NCBI GenBank assembly: GCA_965199875.1 | Contig: OZ241346.1 | Coordinates: forward strand, 3,658,001 to 3,722,000 | Length of the DNA: 64,000 nt | Reading direction: 5' to 3' | Origin: VXYL01 sp965199875 | GTDB taxonomy: Bacteria; Pseudomonadota; Gammaproteobacteria; Pseudomonadales; Azotimanducaceae | Shown: piece by piece, positions 63,117 through 64,000 of the stretch | Layout of the letters: every line of letters begins with the position of its first letter | Numbering within the stretch: the stretch's first letter is position 1 | Translations under genes and position numbers: made by a program | Notes under the pieces: model-generated | What the model was told of the DNA's origin: nothing | The model's input: only the letters and a program-made list of their open reading frames with translations | Databases searched by the model: none

Positions 63117-64000
63117 ATGACCAGCAGACGCGGAATACTGAAGGCAGCCGGCGCCGCCGGCGTTGCCAGCGCGGCCGTCGCAGCGCCGGCGGTACACGCG
63201 CAATCGAAGACGAAGATCCGCTGGCGGCTGCAAACCTACGCCGGGCCGTCGCTGGCGGAGCACGTCGTCAAGCCGTCCATCGAGTCCTTCAACAAGGTGG
63301 CGAACGGCGAAATGGAAATCGAGCTGTTCTTCGCCGATCAGCTGGTGCCCACCGGGGAACTGTTCCGCGCCATGCAGCGCGGCACCATCGACGCCGTGCA
63401 GTCCGACGACGATTCCATCGCCGCGCCTGTGGACATATCCGTGTTCGGCGGCTACTTCCCGTTCGCCTGCCGCTACAGCCTGGACGTGCCCGCGTTGTTT
63501 CACCAGTGGGGCCTGAACGACATCTGGCGCGAGGCATACGGCGAAATCGAAGGCGTCACGTGGCTGAGCGCCGGCGCTTGGGATCCGTGCCACTTCAACA
63601 CCGTCAAGCCCATCCGCAGCGTCGCCGATCTGAAAGGGCTGCGCATCTTCACCTTTCCCACCGCCGGGCGGTTTCTTTCCCGATTCGGAGTCGTGCCGGT
63701 GACCCTGCCCTGGGAAGACGTGGAGGTTGCGGTGCAAACCGGGGAACTCGACGGCCTCGCCTGGTCCGGCATCACCGAGGACTACACCGTCGGCTGGGCC
63801 GACGTCACCAACTACTTCCTCACCAACAACATTTCCGGCGCCTGGTGCGGTTCCTACTTCGCCAACGCCGACAAGTGGGCGGCGCTGCCCGGGCACTTGC
63901 AGGAACTGTTCCGCCTGTGCATGGACAGCTCGCACTACTACCGCCAGCACTGGTACTGGGGCGGCGAAGCCCAGCTGCGCGTCAACGGCGCCAAGCTGCA
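63117..64000 (+). CDS. dctP: TRAP transporter substrate-binding protein (cut by window edge)
   Basis: The first 294 residues of a DctP-family protein. A twin-arginine signal (SRRGILKAAGAAGVASA) directs it to the periplasm folded. The mature domain begins KIRWRLQTYAGPSLAEHV; ELFFADQLVPTGELFRAMQRGTIDA and DLKGLRIFTF are family features, and the ligand-binding Arg would be the one in KGLRIF. ATG 63117 follows AAAGGAGA. It probably works with the DctQM proteins at 58.7-60.6 kb, though 2.5 kb apart. Confidence 0.9.
   Translation, partial: MTSRRGILKAAGAAGVASAAVAAPAVHAQSKTKIRWRLQTYAGPSLAEHVVKPSIESFNKVANGEMEIELFFADQLVPTGELFRAMQRGTIDAVQSDDDSIAAPVDISVFGGYFPFACRYSLDVPALFHQWGLNDIWREAYGEIEGVTWLSAGAWDPCHFNTVKPIRSVADLKGLRIFTFPTAGRFLSRFGVVPVTLPWEDVEVAVQTGELDGLAWSGITEDYTVGWADVTNYFLTNNISGAWCGSYFANADKWAALPGHLQELFRLCMDSSHYYRQHWYWGGEAQLRVNGAKL

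Noticed and set aside
1..64000. CRISPR arrays or rRNA genes.
   Set aside because: No regularly spaced repeats with unique spacers and no rRNA-like sequence were seen in the window.

Overview
This window looks like chromosome from a high-GC gammaproteobacterium, probably marine or host-associated and known only from an assembly. The taxonomic signal comes from gene order: tRNA-Gln-rplY-pth-ychF, gshB-tonB-algH-ruvX, and RNase T convergent with monothiol glutaredoxin are all typical gammaproteobacterial neighbourhoods. TRAP transporters, a P450, CoA-transferase and CoxM/CoxS genes, Uma2 nucleases and a dense defence block fit an environmental or symbiotic lifestyle. The genus cannot be named from the sequence alone.

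Region 1 (1-11.4 kb) is a defence island, read mostly on the minus strand. It holds a type III restriction-modification operon with two extra cassettes between its halves: mod (broken by two single-base frameshifts), a TIR-like nucleotide-binding protein, an MntA/HepT nucleotidyltransferase-HEPN pair, then res (cut by the window edge). Stops and starts overlap throughout. Next come a HigB/HigA pair, a small protein plus nucleotidyltransferase pair flanked by two ~86-bp direct repeats, a GHKL-ATPase restriction protein of the BbrUII/HgiDII type with its m5C methyltransferase, a decayed Fic gene and a small HTH/coiled-coil protein.

Region 2 (11.4-21.2 kb) has two tandem ~600-residue membrane proteins resembling glycosyltransferases, then hisB-hisA without hisH or hisF, an unknown gene, and on the other strand tRNA-Gln-rplY-pth-ychF with a good sigma70-type promoter. 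A Uma2-family nuclease follows.

Region 3 (21.2-31 kb) is metabolic: FAH-family hydrolase, zinc alcohol dehydrogenase, cytochrome P450, a membrane-anchored amidohydrolase, an S9 peptidase (frameshifted) with PepQ, and CoxM/CoxS-type FAD and 2Fe-2S subunits without the molybdenum subunit.

Region 4 (31-48.8 kb) is largely housekeeping: argG, rnt, grxD, a PatB-like C-S lyase, a glycine-zipper envelope protein, a luciferase-like monooxygenase, ruvX, algH, tonB, gshB, a large DUF349 protein, a PhoPQ-like two-component pair, a CaiB-type CoA-transferase, a Nudix CoA pyrophosphatase and a hotdog thioesterase.

Region 5 (48.8-64 kb) contains a truncated VapC with its antitoxin, a sugar isomerase/oxidoreductase pair, an internally deleted MFS gene, a MATE pump, a rubrerythrin/Fe-S/DUF3501 cassette, an M28-like protein, an enoyl-CoA hydratase, tRNA-Thr, TRAP DctQ/DctM, an SDR, xseB and the start of a TRAP DctP.

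A feature of the whole window is repeated single-base frameshifts in otherwise well-conserved genes (mod twice, S9 peptidase, luciferase-like gene, tonB, gshB, alpha/beta hydrolase), several at short homopolymers. Sequencing or assembly error is the simplest explanation. No rRNA, CRISPR array or complete insertion sequence was seen.
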